Of a DNA stretch of 6,292 nucleotides, positions 6,250-6,292 are shown one piece after another. The position numbers were made by a program, and so were the translations under genes. The DNA is taken from contig JBJXEJ010000190.1 of assembly GCA_046154125.1 (NCBI GenBank), forward strand, positions 1-6,292. The letters run 5' to 3'. Every line of letters begins with the position of its first letter. Within the stretch, counting starts at the first letter, position 1. The notes under the pieces are model-generated. The model was not told the origin of the DNA. It made no database searches and worked only from the letters and a program-made list of their open reading frames with translations. This stretch comes from PBB1 sp046154125 (GTDB lineage Bacteria; Pseudomonadota; Gammaproteobacteria; Burkholderiales; Burkholderiaceae_C).

Positions 6250-6292
6250 ATGGCAAGTGCAATGGAGAACGTGGCGACGAACGGCCAGGCCG
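6250..6292 (+). CDS. Start of an unidentified gene (truncated by window end)
   Basis: An ATG at 6250 opens a frame that runs to the window edge, encoding MASAMENVATNGQA. It is preceded by AAGGAG at 6238-6243 with 6-bp spacing, the second-best ribosome binding site in the window, so a real start is likely. The 14 visible residues are too few to assign a family. The gene lies 63 bp after dinG on the same strand and may be transcribed with it or from its own promoter. Confidence 0.65.
   Translation, partial: MASAMENVATNGQA

Overview
The window is GC-rich DNA (strong G/C preference at third codon positions) with closely spaced bacterial genes. The DinG-type helicase, the DUF302 protein and the ChrR-like double cupin are all typical of a proteobacterium. 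A betaproteobacterium of the Burkholderiales type is my best guess, but this is inferred from gene content and base composition only. There is no transposase, integrase, CRISPR array, rRNA or tRNA that I can recognise, and the window looks like ordinary chromosome.

Layout. Bases 1-236 hold the end of a small membrane protein gene (DUF202-like). It is followed on the same strand by a four-helix isoprenylcysteine methyltransferase-like (ICMT/PEMT-fold) membrane protein (256-723). Converging on it is a minus-strand gene for a tandem ChrR-type cupin protein (746-1426). A 125-bp divergent intergenic region separates this from a plus-strand pair: a DUF302 protein with a very good ribosome binding site (1552-1941), and a CoA-disulfide reductase-like FAD/NAD(P)H oxidoreductase (2096-3451). 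Bases 3452-3804 hold no gene I can support. Next comes a short gene that appears split by a frameshift (3805-4016). A complete dinG-type iron-sulfur DNA helicase gene (4033-6186) follows, and then the first 14 codons of another gene with a strong ribosome binding site (from 6250).

How the genes may work together. The cupin, DUF302 and CoA-disulfide reductase genes fit a redox, thiol or reactive-sulfur theme, but this link is inferred from family knowledge and adjacency. DinG is a separate function in DNA repair and replication, acting on R-loops, D-loops and G-quadruplexes. I found no convincing new system. The items most worth a second look are the apparently broken small gene in front of dinG, the stand-alone double cupin with an altered second metal-site motif, and the DUF302/CoA-disulfide reductase pair.
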